Below, in pieces: positions 1 through 7,894 of a DNA stretch of 42,148 nt. Source of the stretch: Oscillospiraceae bacterium (lineage in GTDB: Bacteria; Bacillota; Clostridia; Oscillospirales; Acutalibacteraceae); the NCBI GenBank assembly GCA_902780565.1, contig CACZGD010000004.1, positions 1 to 42,148 of the forward strand, given 5' to 3'. The notes under the pieces were generated by a model. It was not told where the DNA came from and did not search any database. It saw only the letters and a list, made by a program, of their open reading frames with translations. The translations under genes were made by a program, and so were the position numbers. Within the stretch, counting starts at the first letter, position 1, and every line of letters starts with the position of its first letter.

Positions 1-983
1 GAAATGGCCGCCGCCGTATGCCCGCGGCTGGCGCGCACGATATTCATCAAATCGCCGACCACGGAGCTGGCCGTAGGCAGGGAGCCCGCGCCGCGCCCGT
101 AGAGCATGACCTCGCCGACCGCGTCGCCGATGACGAACACCGCGTTGAAGGAATCCGACACGGACGCGAGCGGATGGCGCTTCGGCACCAGCGCTGGGCG
201 CACGTAGGCGTCGCAGGAATCAGCGTACTGCCGCGCGATGCCGAGCAGCTTGAACACGTAACCGGAGCGGTCCGCAAAGCGGATATCCGTGGGGGTGATA
301 CCGGGAATGCCCTCGTGATAAACGTCATAATAAGAGACAGGGCTGTGGAACGCCAGCATGGACAGGATGGCGATCTTGCGCGCCGCGTCGCCGCCGCCCA
401 CGTCGGCGGTCGGGTCCGCCTCCGCATAGCCGAGCCGCTGCGCGTCCGCCAGTGCCTCGTCATACGACAGCCCGTCCTGCGTCATTTTGGTCAGGATGTA
501 GTTTGTCGTACCGTTAAGGATCCCGTACATGGAGGTGATCCGGTTCGCTGCCAGCGTCCGACGGATGGAATCCACCAGCGGGATGCCGCCGCCGACGCTT
601 GCCTCGAACGCGAAGCGGACGTTATGCGCCGCCGCGATCTCGGAAAGCTCCTGAAAATGTGTGGCGATCAGGTCCTTGTTGGCGGTCACAACGTGCTTGC
701 CCGCTTCAAGCGACTGCAAAATATAAGTATAAGCGTCGCCGGTCCCGCCGATGAGCTCGATCACGACCGAGATCTCGGGATCATGCAGGATCTCGCTGAA
801 ATCCGAACAGATCCGATCCTCGGTCAGCCCCAGCGCCAGCGCCTTTGCGGGTGTGCGCGCAAGAACCTTGCGGATCGCGACTTCCTCGCCAAGCTGGTCC
901 CGGATGCTTTCGCCGTGCAGCGCCAGCAGACGGATCACGCCGGAGGCGACGGTCCCGCAGCCTAGAATTGCAATTTGAATCAT
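1..983 (-). CDS. hom: Homoserine dehydrogenase, 3' end outside window
   Basis: Catalyses NAD(P)H-dependent reduction of aspartate semialdehyde to homoserine, the branch point to threonine and methionine. The translation starts MIQIAILGCGTVASGV, a Rossmann GxGxxG loop at the extreme N-terminus. It continues with AGKHVVTANK near residue 105 and the catalytic-domain stretch ILNGTTNYIL near 170, followed by YAEADPTADVGGGDAARK, the family's substrate-binding signature. About 327 codons are present of the usual 400-430, so the end of the catalytic domain and any ACT domain lie left of the window. The ATG at 983-981 is preceded by a GGAAGGGAAG ribosome site and a near-consensus promoter. No threonine operon partner is visible here. 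Confidence in the family is very high. Confidence 0.96.
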   Translation of the reverse strand, partial: MIQIAILGCGTVASGVIRLLALHGESIRDQLGEEVAIRKVLARTPAKALALGLTEDRICSDFSEILHDPEISVVIELIGGTGDAYTYILQSLEAGKHVVTANKDLIATHFQELSEIAAAHNVRFAFEASVGGGIPLVDSIRRTLAANRITSMYGILNGTTNYILTKMTQDGLSYDEALADAQRLGYAEADPTADVGGGDAARKIAILSMLAFHSPVSYYDVYHEGIPGITPTDIRFADRSGYVFKLLGIARQYADSCDAYVRPALVPKRHPLASVSDSFNAVFVIGDAVGEVMLYGRGAGSLPTASSVVGDLMNIVRASRGHTAAAI

Positions 984-1035
984 GGTTTTCTTCCCTTCCG
1001 ACGGGGATATTGTTCCCATCGCGCTTATTTATATT

Positions 1036-1064
1036 ATTATAACCGACCGCAGAGCCCGAGTCAA
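1036..1064 (-). promoter_or_regulatory. Promoter of hom
   Basis: On the minus strand TTGACT (1064-1059), 17 bp and TATAAT (1041-1036) lie about 50 bp upstream of the hom ATG. This is one mismatch from the sigma-A consensus. The rest of the gap to the neighbouring terminator shows nothing else. Confidence 0.8.
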
Positions 1065-1193
1065 GAAAAAACCGCGCGATTTTCCGCGGGAATCCGCGCG
1101 GACCGCCGGGGAACCTGCTCGTTCTTCCCGGACAAGCGACCCGGACGGCGGGGCGCATACAGTACGACGGCAGATCCGCCGATAGCCGCCGGG

Positions 1194-1229
1194 CAAAAAA
1201 ATCCGCCGCGCTCCGAATGGGGCGCGGCG
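1194..1229 (-). terminator. Rho-independent terminator after the esterase gene
   Basis: Arms 1204-1214 and 1219-1229 can form an 11-bp G+C-rich stem with one G-U pair and a GAAT loop. On the minus strand it is followed by seven T residues (1201-1195), just downstream of the stop at 1246. Confidence 0.9.
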
Positions 1230-1245
1230 AAAATGCAGTCTTTGA

Positions 1246-2133
1246 TCAGTAGCCGAAATAGGTCTCGCAGTATTTATAAAGCGCCTTGTAATAGCAGGTT
1301 TCGCTTGCGGGATCGAGCAGCAGCCCGTGACCGGACAGCGGATAGAAGATATACTCGTAACAGCTGCCGCTCTCGCCGAAGGTATCCTTGAAGACCTTCT
1401 CCATCGCTTCGCGGTTCCCCTTTGTCACGATCGGGTCCGCGCCCGCATAGGCGAAGATGGACGGCATGGTATTTTCATTCACGTAATACACCGGGGAGAT
1501 CTCACGGCACAGGCGGTCCGCCTCGCCGTTCGCCTTCATCTCGTCCGTGAATTCCACGCCCGTGAGCATGGAGGACAGGCCGTAGGCGCCCTCGCCCCAC
1601 GCGGCGGTGGTCATATCGGACGGACCGACGCGGTTGGCCGTGAACGCCAGCGGGATCGCGGCGGTCTCGGGACGGGAGTAGCTGTATAGCATGGAAATAT
1701 GCCCGCCGGCGGAATAACCGGAGGTGGCAAGCGCCGTGATATGCAGCCCGTTTTCGTCGGAAAAGCGCTTGATCGCCTCAATGCACATACCGATCTCATC
1801 CAGCATGGTATACACGGTCGTGCCGCCGACTTCCCCCTGCTCGCAGAGGGAGTAGCTCATGGTCGCGGTGATATAGCCCTTCATCGCCAGCTTTTTGCAG
1901 TGGGGCGCCATATCCTCCTTCTCGCCGCCGGTCCAGGAACCGCCGTGAATAAAGAGGATGCAGCCGTTTGCTTCGCGGTCCTTCGCGGTCTTCGGGACGT
2001 AGATCGTCACAAGGTCGCGCGCCGCTTCACCGTAGCGGATATTCTCATACACCGAATACTTATCGCCGATCAAGCCGAAAAACGTGCTGAACATCAGCCC
2101 GATGCTCAGGATCAGAGCCAGAATCTTTTGCAT
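1246..2133 (-). CDS. Secreted or membrane-tethered alpha/beta hydrolase (esterase/lipase-like)
   Basis: A 295-residue hydrolase of the BD-FAE/hormone-sensitive-lipase type, expected to cleave carboxylic esters outside the membrane. An uncleaved or signal-type hydrophobic segment occupies residues 3-22 and has no lipobox. The oxyanion motif HGGSW lies near residue 64, the nucleophile elbow GYSAGG near 142, a candidate catalytic Asp in YAGADPIV near 231, and the catalytic His in SGHGLLLD near 269. The complete triad suggests activity. It is monocistronic, with its own promoter and terminator. The substrate cannot be read from sequence. Confidence 0.85.
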   Translation of the reverse strand: MQKILALILSIGLMFSTFFGLIGDKYSVYENIRYGEAARDLVTIYVPKTAKDREANGCILFIHGGSWTGGEKEDMAPHCKKLAMKGYITATMSYSLCEQGEVGGTTVYTMLDEIGMCIEAIKRFSDENGLHITALATSGYSAGGHISMLYSYSRPETAAIPLAFTANRVGPSDMTTAAWGEGAYGLSSMLTGVEFTDEMKANGEADRLCREISPVYYVNENTMPSIFAYAGADPIVTKGNREAMEKVFKDTFGESGSCYEYIFYPLSGHGLLLDPASETCYYKALYKYCETYFGY

Positions 2134-2169
2134 AATCGTCTCTCCTTTTTCTTTTTCTTTGCCGTTTAT

Positions 2170-2198
2170 ACTTTAACACAGCGGCCGGAAAGAATCAA
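2170..2198 (-). promoter_or_regulatory. Probable promoter of the esterase gene
   Basis: Minus-strand TTGATT (2198-2193), 17-bp spacer and TAAAGT (2175-2170), about 37 bp before the ATG. It is plausible but has a weak -10. Confidence 0.5.
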
Positions 2199-2272
2199 GA
2201 GAAAAGCCGAAAAAAATATTGTGTGCAATGTAATTTTTATTCATCGGTTCGCGGATAATATTTAACTCAGGG

Positions 2273-2296
2273 AAAAACGCGCCGCTCAAAGCGCGC
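2273..2296 (-). terminator. Weak terminator overlapping the sirtuin stop codon
   Basis: A CGCGC/GCGCG stem (2278-2282 with 2291-2295) encloses the TGA stop and is followed by five T residues on the minus strand. The stem is short, so this is tentative. Confidence 0.4.
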
Positions 2297-3275
2297 TGAG
2301 GATCTCCCCGATATCCCCGTCGAGCAGCAAAGACCGCTCCCGGATCGCCTCGGGGCAGAACGCCTCGCCGAAATTCAGGCACGCGTAGGTCGCGTCCGGG
2401 TTTTCCGCCGTCATCGCCCAGAACGGATATTTGATGATCACGGGCGTGTTCGCGCCGACGCCGAGCTCCAGGAACAGCACGCGTTTTCCGGCGTTCTCAC
2501 GAAGGAAGGCGCCGTAACGCGCGGCGGCCCTCTGCCATCCCGCGTCCTCGACGAAGGTATCGTCCGACCACAGATTCATCGTCACGGGTCCGCCGTCCGA
2601 AGGGGAAACCGGGATCAGATCATGCGGCAGGCGCATCGCGAGCTGCCGGTCCGGCGGCACCCGAAACACGCCGTTTTCGTCCCGGATGAACCACTGGGCC
2701 TCCATCGCCCGCATAACCCACGTTTCGTTGTCGTAGGTCTCACGCGGCGTGCCGCTCACCGGCTGGAACAGACCGTAGTCGCCCTGCGTATAGAACAGCC
2801 GGGATTTATCAAACCCCGCGCGCTGGAACTGATGATCCACGTTCGTGGTGATCGTAAACAGATTCTTGCCTTCCAGCAGACGGAGCAGCTCGTCGTAGAC
2901 GGGTTTCGGCGCGGGCACGTAACGGTTGAAATAGATGTCCCTTGCCCACCACGCCCAGCGGGTCTCCGCATCCGGGAAGGGATAAAAGCCGCCCGAATAC
3001 ATATCCCGGATGCCGAAGCGCGCGGCGAAATCGAAGAAATACCGCTGAAAGCGTTCGCCGCCGTAAACAAACCCGGCGGAGGTGGAAAGCCCAGCGCCAG
3101 CGCCGATCACAACGGCGTCCGCCTCGTCCAGCGCCCGCCGGAGCTTTGCAAGGTTTTCCTCCCGGCTGCCCGTATCGTCCGTCAGACCGCCGCGAAAACC
3201 GCGCACGGCCCGCATGCCGAGATCGATCGTCGCCTCAAAGGCGTTCGTATGCTGATTATCGTAAGTTTTGTTCAT
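2286..3275 (-). CDS. Macrodomain-linked sirtuin (SirTM-type)
   Basis: A class-M sirtuin. In the characterised bacterial relatives these enzymes transfer ADP-ribose from NAD to a lipoylated GcvH-like carrier rather than deacetylating. The NAD loop VVIGAGAGLSTSAGF lies near residue 60. TTNVDHQFQRAG near 147 matches the sirtuin TxNxDxxxxxAG motif. The usual catalytic His of the HG motif is replaced by Gln in TQGDYG near 164, as in SirTMs. There is no zinc-ribbon CxxC pair. The ATG at 3275 was chosen because a GGAAAGGGACAGG ribosome site precedes it; an upstream ATG would lengthen the protein by ten residues. The start overlaps the end of the macrodomain gene by 20 bp, indicating translational coupling. 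The usual LplA and GcvH-L partners are absent nearby. Confidence 0.87.
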   Translation of the reverse strand: MNKTYDNQHTNAFEATIDLGMRAVRGFRGGLTDDTGSREENLAKLRRALDEADAVVIGAGAGLSTSAGFVYGGERFQRYFFDFAARFGIRDMYSGGFYPFPDAETRWAWWARDIYFNRYVPAPKPVYDELLRLLEGKNLFTITTNVDHQFQRAGFDKSRLFYTQGDYGLFQPVSGTPRETYDNETWVMRAMEAQWFIRDENGVFRVPPDRQLAMRLPHDLIPVSPSDGGPVTMNLWSDDTFVEDAGWQRAAARYGAFLRENAGKRVLFLELGVGANTPVIIKYPFWAMTAENPDATYACLNFGEAFCPEAIRERSLLLDGDIGEILSAL

Positions 3276-4107
3276 AATATGACCTGTCCCTTTCCGTAAA
3301 CACATTAAAAATCACGCGGTCCATCGCGTCCGGGTGCGCCGTCAGCCATTGGGTTACGGTCTCCACCGCGATCCCGGCGGCCTCCTGCCCCGGGAAGCGG
3401 AACACACCGGTGGAAATGCAGCAGAACGCCACGCTGCCGAGGCCCTTTGCCGCACACAGATCCAGCGTATTCGTATAGCAATCGGCAAGCGCCTGCCGGT
3501 GGGCGGACGTGAGTCTGTCATACACGATCGGCCCCACGACGTGGATCACCTTTTTCGACGGCAGGTTATAAGCGTCCGTTAGCATGGGGACGGCTGTCGG
3601 CTGCTCGTAATCCCTGCCGTACCGCTGCCGCAGCGCCTCCATCTCCGCCGCGCACGCCGCGCGGAGCTGCACGCCCGCATAGGTGTGGATGCAGTTATCA
3701 ATGCAGGCGTGACAGGGCTGAAAACAGCCGAGCATCTGCGAATTGGCGGCGTTGACGATCGCGTCAACGGCAAGCCGTGTGATATCCCCCTGCCAAAGCG
3801 AAAGCTTCTCCGCAAACGGGCGACGGCTGCCATAGGCCTCACGCACCGTCGGGATCTCAGCGGGGGAAACGCCGCCGCGCATCGCCGCCCGCTGCGACAG
3901 ATACTCGTCCTGCACGCGCAGGACCTCCGCAGGCAGCTTTTTCGGCATACGGATATTCATCAGCGACCGCAGCAGCAGCCGTTTGCCCTCCTCATCCTGC
4001 GGGGTATGCAGGTCCCGGTATTCCCCGGAATCCGCCTTAAACGCCTCCACAAGATAATCCAGCCGCTGTTCCTGTGTCATGTGCCTTGTGTGTTGCCGCT
4101 CGTCCAT
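3256..4107 (-). CDS. Zinc-type macrodomain ADP-ribosyl hydrolase
   Basis: Predicted to remove ADP-ribose from protein, reversing the neighbouring sirtuin. After a helical N-terminal region of about 90 residues, the macrodomain begins at LSLWQGDITRLAVDAIVNAANS. The segment around residues 122-140 (MLGCFQPCHACIDNCIH) holds the Cys/His cluster that marks Zn-macrodomains of SirTM operons. GPIVYD and the phosphate-binding loop CCISTGVFRFP follow near residues 190 and 222. The ATG at 4107 has a GCAGGAGGCG ribosome site. It is the first gene of a two-gene operon with a consensus-like promoter. Confidence 0.9.
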   Translation of the reverse strand: MDERQHTRHMTQEQRLDYLVEAFKADSGEYRDLHTPQDEEGKRLLLRSLMNIRMPKKLPAEVLRVQDEYLSQRAAMRGGVSPAEIPTVREAYGSRRPFAEKLSLWQGDITRLAVDAIVNAANSQMLGCFQPCHACIDNCIHTYAGVQLRAACAAEMEALRQRYGRDYEQPTAVPMLTDAYNLPSKKVIHVVGPIVYDRLTSAHRQALADCYTNTLDLCAAKGLGSVAFCCISTGVFRFPGQEAAGIAVETVTQWLTAHPDAMDRVIFNVFTERDRSYYEQNLR

Positions 4108-4161
4108 AGCCGCGCCTCCTGCCGTATGAAAACGCGGGTCCGCGTTTCCGTTTTCATTCCC

Positions 4162-4191
4162 ATTGTATCACACTTTTTGTTGTAATGTCAA
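4162..4191 (-). promoter_or_regulatory. Promoter of the macrodomain-sirtuin operon
   Basis: Minus-strand TTGACA (4191-4186), 18 bp, TACAAT (4167-4162). It is a near-perfect sigma-A promoter 55 bp upstream of the ATG, divergent from the ArsC-like gene promoter. Confidence 0.8.
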
Positions 4192-4234
4192 TAGTTACAT
4201 CTAAAAACTGAAGGATTCTTCCCTTCCCATCCTA

Positions 4235-4263
4235 TTGCTTTTTACCGGGCAATATGGTAAACT
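4235..4263 (+). promoter_or_regulatory. Promoter of the ArsC/Spx-like gene
   Basis: TTGCTT (4235-4240), 17-bp spacer, TAAACT (4258-4263), 63 bp before the ATG. Confidence 0.55.
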
Positions 4264-4326
4264 GCAGAGGATGGGCGTTTTCTTGCGTCCCGATCAAAAA
4301 AATAACCGAACCACAGGAGGGCCTAT

Positions 4327-4677
4327 ATGCTTTTCGTCTGCTACCCGAAATGCTCGACCTGCAAAAAGGCGCAGGACCTGCTGGACGCGCACGGCGCGGT
4401 CTATACGTACCGGAATATCAAGGAACAGAACCCGACAGAGGAGGAGCTGCGGGACTGGCACGCCCGCAGCGGGCTGCCGCTGAAGAAATTCTTCAACACC
4501 AGCGGTCTGCTTTACAAGGAGCTGAAGCTGAAGGACAGGCTGCCCGATATGACGGCGGACGAACAGTTCCGGCTGCTTGCAAGCGACGGCATGCTGGTAC
4601 GCCGTCCGATCCTGCTCACGGACGACGGCCGCGTGCTCGTCGGCTTCCGCGAGGCGGAATACGAACAAATTTTGTGA
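4327..4677 (+). CDS. ArsC/Spx-family thioredoxin-fold protein
   Basis: A 116-residue member of the ArsC/YffB/Spx superfamily. The N-terminus MLFVCYPKCSTCKKAQ has the beta-strand followed by CSTC (residues 9-12), a CxxC redox pair, and the whole fold is covered (RRPILLTDDGRVLVGF near residue 97). True arsenate reductases keep CxxxxxR, and here the motif is CSTCKKA without that Arg. A YffB-like or generic thiol-reductase role is therefore as likely as arsenate reduction. Spx activity is possible, but no adjacent rpoA-interaction evidence exists. The ribosome site is ACAGGAGGG. The next gene has its own promoter. Confidence 0.85.
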   Translation: MLFVCYPKCSTCKKAQDLLDAHGAVYTYRNIKEQNPTEEELRDWHARSGLPLKKFFNTSGLLYKELKLKDRLPDMTADEQFRLLASDGMLVRRPILLTDDGRVLVGFREAEYEQIL

Positions 4678-4683
4678 CTCGTA

Positions 4684-4712
4684 TAGACAAAAGGATATTT
4701 ATGTGATAAAAT
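4684..4712 (+). promoter_or_regulatory. Promoter of the large flavoprotein gene
   Basis: TAGACA (4684-4689), 17-bp spacer, TAAAAT (4707-4712), 45 bp upstream of the chosen ATG. Confidence 0.65.
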
Positions 4713-4756
4713 AAAAAAGACCCTTTATTATTTGAGTGTTAAAAAGGAGAAAGAGT

Positions 4757-7678
4757 ATGCCTGAGACCTACGACAAAATGCCGGGAACCAAATCAAAGTT
4801 TGACGGCGAAGCCGAGAAGCAAAAGAAATATGCCAAGCTCGGCGCGAAGATCACGGATAACGTCCCCCACAAGCTTTTCGGTCTGAAGACGACCGATGAG
4901 GAATATTGGGGCCTGCGTGAGATCCTGAGCGAGGACGAGGTGGACATCGCCCTGTCCATGAAACAGCGCAAGTGGTATACCTACGAGCAGCTGTGCGAGA
5001 TGAACAAGAAGAAAATGAACGCCGCCAAGGTCCGCGAAACGCTGGATCAGCTGTGCGTGCACGGCTTTGTGGAATACGACTACGGCGATCACTACGACGA
5101 TAACGGCCCCATCAAGGGCGCGCCGAAGGAGATCCGTTACCGCACCAGCTATTTCGTGCCCGGCAGCGCGGAGCTGTTCAACTCCTCCGTCGACCGTGTG
5201 GATAAAAACCCGCCCGTTGCGAAAATGTTCGAGCGCATGACCTTCCTTCCCCTGGAGCACATCACCTCCATGGTCCGTCCCGGCGGCAACGGCATCGGCA
5301 TGCACGTCATCCCCGTCGAAAAGGAAGTCAACGCCTCCCGCGAGTCCATGAGCATTGAAAAGATCTCCTACTGGCTGCAGAAGTACGAGGGGCATCTTTC
5401 CGCCGGGATCTGCTCCTGCCGCTATTCCCGCGCCAAGATCGGCGAGGGCTGCACGGACGACGAGCAGGATTGGTGCATTCAGGTCGGCGACATGGCGGAC
5501 TACACCGTGGAAACCGGCAGAGCCCATTACATCACAAAGGAAGAAGCGCTGGAGATTCTGAAAAAGGCCGAGGAAAACGGCTACGTCCATCAGGTGACGA
5601 ATATCGACGGCAGCGACCATATTTTCGATATCTGCAACTGCAACGTGCAGATCTGCAACGCGCTGCGTACCTCTCTGCTGTTCAACACCCCGAATATGTC
5701 CCGCTCCTCCTTCACCGCGAACGTGAACAAGGAGAACTGCGTGGCCTGCGGACGCTGCGTGGAGGTCTGCCCCGCCGGCGCCGTGAAGCTGGGCCAGAAG
5801 CTGTGCAAGAAGGACGGCAGTCAGGTCGAATATCCCGTATCCGTCCTGCCCGACAAGGTCCGTTGGGGCAAATACGCCTGGGACGAAAATTACCGCGATA
5901 CCGCGCGCGTGAATACGCACAGGACCGGCACCGCGCCCTGCAAGACCGCATGCCCCGCGCACGTGCCGATCCAGGGCTATCTGAAGATGGCGAAGGAAGG
6001 CCGCTATGAGGAGGCGCTGGCGCTGATCAAGCGCGAGAATCCCTTCCCCGCGATCTGCGGCCGCGTGTGCAACAAGCGCTGCGAGGACGCCTGCACCAGA
6101 GGCACGATCGACAAGCCCGTGGCGATCGACGACGTGAAGAAGTTCCTTGCCGAGCGAGACCTGCACGCGGACACGAGATATATCCCGAAGAAGCGCATCA
6201 ATAAGGTCAACGGCGAATGGGACCAAAAGATCGCCATCATCGGCGCGGGTCCCGCGGGCCTTTCCGCCGCCTATTACCTCGCCGAAATGGGCTACAAGCC
6301 CACGGTGTTTGAGAAGCACGAGAAGCCCGGCGGCATGATGACCTACGGCATTCCCGCATTCAAGCTGGAAAAGGACGTGATCGACGCGGAGATCGAGGTC
6401 ATCAAGGCCCTCGGCGCCGAGATCCGCTGCGGCGTGGAAGTCGGCAAGGACGTGACCATCCCCGAGCTCAAAAAGCAGGGCTACGAGGCGTTTTATATCG
6501 CCATCGGCTGCCAGGGCGGCAGACGCCCCGGCGTGCCCGGCGACAATGCCGACGGCACCGACATCGCCGTCAGCTTCCTTGAAAAGGCGCTGGCCGATAC
6601 CGCCAAGGACCTCACGGGCGACGTGGTGGTCGTGGGCGGCGGCAACGTAGCGATCGACTGCGCAAGGACCGCGACCCGCAAGGGCGCCGCAAAGGTCTCC
6701 ATGTATTGCCTCGAGTCCCGCGAGACCATGCCCGCCTCCGCCGAAGAGATCGCAGAGGCAGAGGAAGAGGACGTTGTGATCAACGCCGGCTGGGGCCCGA
6801 AGGAAGTTCTGACCGACGACAGCGGCAAGGTCACGGACGTGGTGTTCAAGCGCTGCCTGTCCACGCTGGACGAAAACGGCAAGTTCGCCCCGAAATATGA
6901 CGAAAACGAGACCGTCACCGTGCCCGCCTCCAAGGTCGTGTTTGCGATCGGGCAGGCCATTGAGTGGGGCAAGCTGCTGGAGGGTACCGACGTGACCTTC
7001 CATCACGGCAACTACCCCGTGGCGGACAAATTCACCTATCAGACCAACGACCCCTGCGTCTTCGTCGGCGGCGACGTGTTCACCGGCCCGAAGTTCGTAA
7101 TCGACGCGATCGGGCAGGGGCATGAGGCCGCGGAATCCCTGCGCCGCTTCGTCTCGAAGAACAACGTCTCCCAGACGCTCGCCAGAGACCGCAGATACTT
7201 CAAGTCCCTTGACAAGGAGAACATTGCGATCGATTCCTACGACAAGGCGCAGCGTCAGGTGCCCGCGATCGATCCCTCAATCGACTACAAGCACGGCTTC
7301 GTTGACAACCGCCTGATCTTTACCGAGGAGCAGGTCAAGGCCGAAACCTCCCGCTGCCTCGGCTGCGGCGCGAGCGTTGTGGACCCGAACAAGTGCATCG
7401 GCTGCGGTCTGTGCACCACCCGCTGCGAATTCGACGCGATCCACCTCGTGCGCGACCATCCGGACGCTTCCGATATGCGCCGCGCGGAGGACAAGGTCGG
7501 CGGTCTGCTCTCCTACGCAATCCCCAGAGGCTTCAAGATCCTGCTCAATTCCGGCTCCGCCGAAGCCAAGGCCATGCGCAAAAAGCGCAAGGAATACAAC
7601 GCCGCGACCAAGGAATTCCACAAGACGAATCCGCACACCGGCAACGGCGTGGATATCGCGGACCTGATGAAAGACTGA
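4757..7678 (+). CDS. Winged-helix/4Fe-4S/GltD-like NAD(P)-dependent flavoprotein oxidoreductase
   Basis: A 973-residue electron-transfer flavoprotein. Residues about 40-95 look like a winged helix. A Cys-rich segment follows (CSCRYSRAKIGEGC near 220 and CNCNVQIC near 293), then a ferredoxin domain (CVACGRCVEVCP near 327) and a Fer4_20/dihydropyrimidine dehydrogenase-type helical cluster domain from about 395. The FAD site is IIGAGPAGLSAAYYLAE near 492 and the NAD(P)H site VVVGGGNVAIDCARTA near 622. A terminal ferredoxin domain has CLGCG and CIGCGLCTTRC near 865-890. This is the GltD/NfnB architecture with an extra N-terminal third, so NAD(P)H:acceptor or bifurcating-type chemistry is expected, but no partner subunit lies nearby. 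The ATG at 4757 follows an AAAAGGAGAAAG site. It ends at a strong terminator. Confidence 0.88.
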   Translation: MPETYDKMPGTKSKFDGEAEKQKKYAKLGAKITDNVPHKLFGLKTTDEEYWGLREILSEDEVDIALSMKQRKWYTYEQLCEMNKKKMNAAKVRETLDQLCVHGFVEYDYGDHYDDNGPIKGAPKEIRYRTSYFVPGSAELFNSSVDRVDKNPPVAKMFERMTFLPLEHITSMVRPGGNGIGMHVIPVEKEVNASRESMSIEKISYWLQKYEGHLSAGICSCRYSRAKIGEGCTDDEQDWCIQVGDMADYTVETGRAHYITKEEALEILKKAEENGYVHQVTNIDGSDHIFDICNCNVQICNALRTSLLFNTPNMSRSSFTANVNKENCVACGRCVEVCPAGAVKLGQKLCKKDGSQVEYPVSVLPDKVRWGKYAWDENYRDTARVNTHRTGTAPCKTACPAHVPIQGYLKMAKEGRYEEALALIKRENPFPAICGRVCNKRCEDACTRGTIDKPVAIDDVKKFLAERDLHADTRYIPKKRINKVNGEWDQKIAIIGAGPAGLSAAYYLAEMGYKPTVFEKHEKPGGMMTYGIPAFKLEKDVIDAEIEVIKALGAEIRCGVEVGKDVTIPELKKQGYEAFYIAIGCQGGRRPGVPGDNADGTDIAVSFLEKALADTAKDLTGDVVVVGGGNVAIDCARTATRKGAAKVSMYCLESRETMPASAEEIAEAEEEDVVINAGWGPKEVLTDDSGKVTDVVFKRCLSTLDENGKFAPKYDENETVTVPASKVVFAIGQAIEWGKLLEGTDVTFHHGNYPVADKFTYQTNDPCVFVGGDVFTGPKFVIDAIGQGHEAAESLRRFVSKNNVSQTLARDRRYFKSLDKENIAIDSYDKAQRQVPAIDPSIDYKHGFVDNRLIFTEEQVKAETSRCLGCGASVVDPNKCIGCGLCTTRCEFDAIHLVRDHPDASDMRRAEDKVGGLLSYAIPRGFKILLNSGSAEAKAMRKKRKEYNAATKEFHKTNPHTGNGVDIADLMKD

Positions 7679-7716
7679 GAATAGACTGTCGATCCCGGCA
7701 ATCTCTTCCGAAACCG

Positions 7717-7746
7717 ACCGGGAGCGGCGTTCCGCTCCCGGTTTTT
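7717..7746 (+). terminator. Rho-independent terminator after the flavoprotein gene
   Basis: An 11-bp stem (7717-7727 with 7732-7742), CGTT loop and T tail to 7746. Confidence 0.93.
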
Positions 7747-7808
7747 GCTCATACATCAGGTTGACATTCCGCGTAAAACAGTCCTCCGCACCGCAAAGAG
7801 ACGCGCTG

Positions 7809-7830
7809 TTTGTTGGACATTTGTTGGACA
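7809..7830. repeat. Two tandem 11-bp direct repeats upstream of a phosphoesterase gene
   Basis: The unit TTTGTTGGACA occurs twice without a gap (7809-7819 and 7820-7830), 65-86 bp before the ATG and just before a TATGAT hexamer (7839-7844). One helical turn per unit suggests an operator. No regulator is identified. Confidence 0.5.
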
Positions 7831-7894
7831 ATCCGTTTTATGATAGAAGAAACAGCGGCCCGGCACCGCGAGACCGCAGCCCGGAGGTGCGACG

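Noticed and set aside
4327..4677. Calling the gene arsC or spx outright
   Set aside because: The CxxC without the downstream Arg and the absence of ars genes leave the subfamily open.
4793..7123. A 776-codon open frame on the minus strand opposite the large flavoprotein gene
   Set aside because: Its composition is Ala/Gly/His/Val-rich in the way antisense frames of G+C-rich genes are. It has no ribosome site, and the plus strand carries clear cofactor motifs.
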